Below are positions 63,001 to 64,000 of a stretch of DNA of 64,000 nt, one piece after another. Numbering within the stretch: position 1 is the first letter of the stretch; each line of letters opens with the position of its first letter. The stretch is from Pseudoprevotella muciniphila. GTDB lineage: Bacteria > Bacteroidota > Bacteroidia > Bacteroidales > Bacteroidaceae. Location: assembly GCF_003265305.2 (NCBI RefSeq), contig NZ_CP033459.1, positions 2,728,001 through 2,792,000 of the forward strand. Direction: 5' to 3'. The notes below the pieces were generated by a model. That model saw only the letters and a list, made by a program, of their open reading frames with translations, had not been told where the DNA came from and did not search any database. The translations under genes were made by a program, and so were the position numbers.

Positions 63001-64000
63001 CATTTTTCCTTCGGTTTTCTTAACACCGATGATGCGGTTTGCACCAGCCAGTTGAAGTCCACCGTCGTAACCAATGTAGTTGGTCAAGTCGTCGTCAAGC
63101 AACTCTGTGCCATCACTGTATCCATCGCTACCATGCATGTCGCTGATAGAAATGAGGTTGGCACTCGTCTGGTGGTATTCCATACCCATTTCGTAGCCAT
63201 TCGATGCAGTAAGAGTGGTCTCTTTTACTACACTCCTGAAATCGGGTTCTGCACCACGGTTAATGACAACCGAGTCCATGCAGATGCCATCTTCTGCTGT
63301 AACGCGGAAAACGTATTTGCCATCTACGGTCATTCCTGTAACAAAACCATTCTCGTCAACTTGAGCATTTGCACCGGCAGGCTGGCTGTAAACACTCCAT
63401 GTCACGTTCATTTCAGGATTGATACGCAGTTGGAACGTCGATTGGTTGTTACAGATGTTTGTGCTTACTGTGGGATTAAGTTCACATGCATGATCCACAA
63501 CAGGCTTTGGACGGATAAAACCATAGTAAACACCGAAGCCACTGCCAAGATTCAGTACGCCTAAAGCAGTATAGAATGTGATTTCAGCACCAGAGAAGTC
63601 GGTGTCGGCTGTGATGTAAGAGGTTTGGTCGCCGCCAGATGCAATAGCCAATGCAAGCACATCAGCCGAAATGGTGGTGGTCTGCACCTTGTTTCCATTG
63701 CGGTCGTATAGCGCAATGTCAACCCATGTGCCAAGTTTCAAAACATCCGCAACATTAGCAAAATTGTATTTGAAACCCACTTGGTCGCCAGGATGGAAGA
63801 GTTCTGTGGTGGCTTGTGAATTTTGTACATTCACGCGCACACGACCCTTGAAGGCTACACTCGCAAGTTGTACAGCACTCACCAATGCAAGTGTTTCGTC
63901 AAGACGTTCGTTAGTGTCGGTACCGATAACCTTTTCTTCTGAAACATTAGCCATTGGCATAGGGATACCGCCTACGAGCGGTGAAGGCATGTAAGCATTA
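60088..64000 (-). CDS. Giant secreted protein with type IX sorting tail, 5' end outside the window
   Basis: At least 1303 residues are visible; the frame continues past base 64000 with no start, so the N-terminus is missing. The visible part begins with repetitive Thr/Val/Asn-rich surface sequence (NERLDETLALVSAVQLASVAFKGRVRVN) and continues with an Ig-like stretch (NPEMNVTWSVYSQPAGANAQVDENGFVTG). Then come several similar modules of about 150 residues and a calcium motif of thrombospondin type-3 kind (DNDGIPDNRDESTC). The TWRTTTTNKDWNNWNNWTDGTPY module common before Por tails follows, and finally a C-terminal sorting domain (ATAYTVDGKYIDRQ ... ASGVNIIRVKANNGEERSYKVL). It is a T9SS-exported adhesin or surface layer protein; no enzyme domain was seen. 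Confidence 0.88.
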   Translation of the reverse strand, partial: NAYMPSPLVGGIPMPMANVSEEKVIGTDTNERLDETLALVSAVQLASVAFKGRVRVNVQNSQATTELFHPGDQVGFKYNFANVADVLKLGTWVDIALYDRNGNKVQTTTISADVLALAIASGGDQTSYITADTDFSGAEITFYTALGVLNLGSGFGVYYGFIRPKPVVDHACELNPTVSTNICNNQSTFQLRINPEMNVTWSVYSQPAGANAQVDENGFVTGMTVDGKYVFRVTAEDGICMDSVVINRGAEPDFRSVVKETTLTASNGYEMGMEYHQTSANLISISDMHGSDGYSDGTELLDDDLTNYIGYDGGLQLAGANRIIGVKKTEGKMYDGGKVDAHDPIRVGFVVELEQNNLGLSLLDFFQIRCYNNGTNVYEHLVEDANILDLGTIGRNPSNRKKSTKMRLDIEVPKIDGNGNAIVFDEIQLWKDGVLNLSLDELNIYYAFMDDPNDPDCNYVRDGATVVNYDNYGARVTIGTEVNVASVGCVTNNLSNIIDIDDNLETYALVQKTVNAGSQRIIVKLGRTVDFRHKLGVVIDNDVNALNVELGEVLEIATYLNGVATGETENDWEVLGTDLVSGGGLLVLQIQPKSDFDEVHIIAAGGLSADQTLKIYGILLRNDIDNDGIPDNRDESTCSEYAFNTPQFNKTCEGGTLTFTCNTNPDTRFYIEVPDQGVNMTQVQSAQNGSLTMSFPAIKSGRYSLFIYDGEQELVGTESYVVYPLQTTWRTTTTNKDWNNWNNWTDGTPYLCTNVIMPSNARAYPSLDKSVVQGDEFGCDGIHFESGAAVEKVFKLNYDSAWVDFKPETGRYYMLATPLKDTYTGDFYVTAVSSDTLTEYNYFKPAASSTLQPENRFEPRIYQRLWAQTATNKLTDGRYQTAELLETNWSKRFNALATPYTLGQGFSLYVDAEGREGDMTLRLPKTHTTYHYYYEANREQSSLTETLTRTNPHRFVYEADGYAPSTLLNKDFGEFGTRSVYSNAGTMTMSSATASAATTTLLVGNPFMSYLSVNKLLEANPSLTGVKVYDGQSVSSTVSIDGTLLSNADAATTYIAPMQSFYVTISSAATSVNITFTEDMFVHAEAEESSNTPALIRVTAKSRRAKASTLLLSDEMRAAETLVDEEAKPALAIFSIDEGKACDIASLVGKDIIPLGMMVTGQADTLTVAFDALGDVPGDYRLLDRETGMVYAQGEEAVVELAGSTLGRFALVKPSVLTAINNIDMAECIKIEGNTATVCIPGANLLSATAYTVDGKYIDRQHAATNNANGQTLSVKVRLASGVNIIRVKANNGEERSYKVLAK

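Noticed and set aside
60194-63564. Several + strand frames of 80-230 residues opposite the giant secreted protein
   Set aside because: All are shadows of the - strand gene, with no start signals or family features.

Overview
The window is bacterial chromosome from the order Bacteroidales, most probably a Prevotellaceae (Prevotella-like) species. The evidence is: promoter boxes of the Bacteroidetes type TAnnTTTG in front of most transcription units; Bacteroidetes-only families (DUF4199, DUF6452, DUF6048, DUF4369-thioredoxin proteins, GH95 with a type IX secretion tail); a long PurC; PPi-dependent phosphofructokinase; two miaA genes; and the lpxA-miaA and tig-clpP-clpX gene orders. No rRNA, tRNA or CRISPR array was recognised. 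The genes at both window edges (lpxA at the left, a giant secreted protein at the right) are cut.

Layout. 1-10.2 kb is one tightly packed + strand unit: lpxA end, a pRiA4b ORF-3-like gene, miaA, PBP1A, phoH, purC, DUF4199, a GT2 glycosyltransferase, DUF6452/DUF6048 and apbE. 10.3-13.2 kb holds a Crp/Fnr regulator, a stand-alone HMA metal-binding protein and a Zn/Cd/Pb-type P-ATPase, with a perfect palindrome in the promoter region of the last two. 13.3-15.5 kb has gapA, mscL and hsp20. 15.6-18.0 kb is a repeat-rich accessory hot spot: two inverted arrays of a 9-base TTCAC unit, a small element with inverted ends, a dispersed hairpin repeat, and a one-gene cassette (PRTase-fold protein) with 29-base inverted ends and an 8-base target duplication. 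18.0-32.4 kb is metabolism and housekeeping (NagK-like kinase, PPi-PFK, GH25, a double SUMF1 protein, purB, rluB, asnS, DMP19, smpB, metH). 32.5-36.2 kb is a Wza/Wzz-type polysaccharide export pair. 36.2-38.7 kb is an accessory pair (ArdC/ImmA-like metallopeptidase and Fic enzyme), followed by a second miaA and a patatin-like lipase.

40.9-46.6 kb is the second accessory zone. A promoter is followed by a leader of about 440 bases containing a small ORF with a (TC)16 tract, then a large leucine-rich-repeat/dockerin protein with a translationally coupled 58-residue ORF. Dispersed hairpin repeats and an IS110-family element follow. Its 5' non-coding end folds on paper as a bridge RNA, and one of its loops matches both ends of the element. 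46.7-64 kb returns to core genes: a Na/Pi symporter, tig-clpP-clpX, GH95 fucosidase, ettA, two TlpA-like thioredoxins, and the 3' part of a giant type IX-secreted protein.

The strongest candidates for something not already described are the TIR-bounded PRTase cassette, the IS110 bridge RNA with its guide matches, and the (TC)16 leader ORF in front of the LRR gene. All calls come from reading the sequence; no database search was run.
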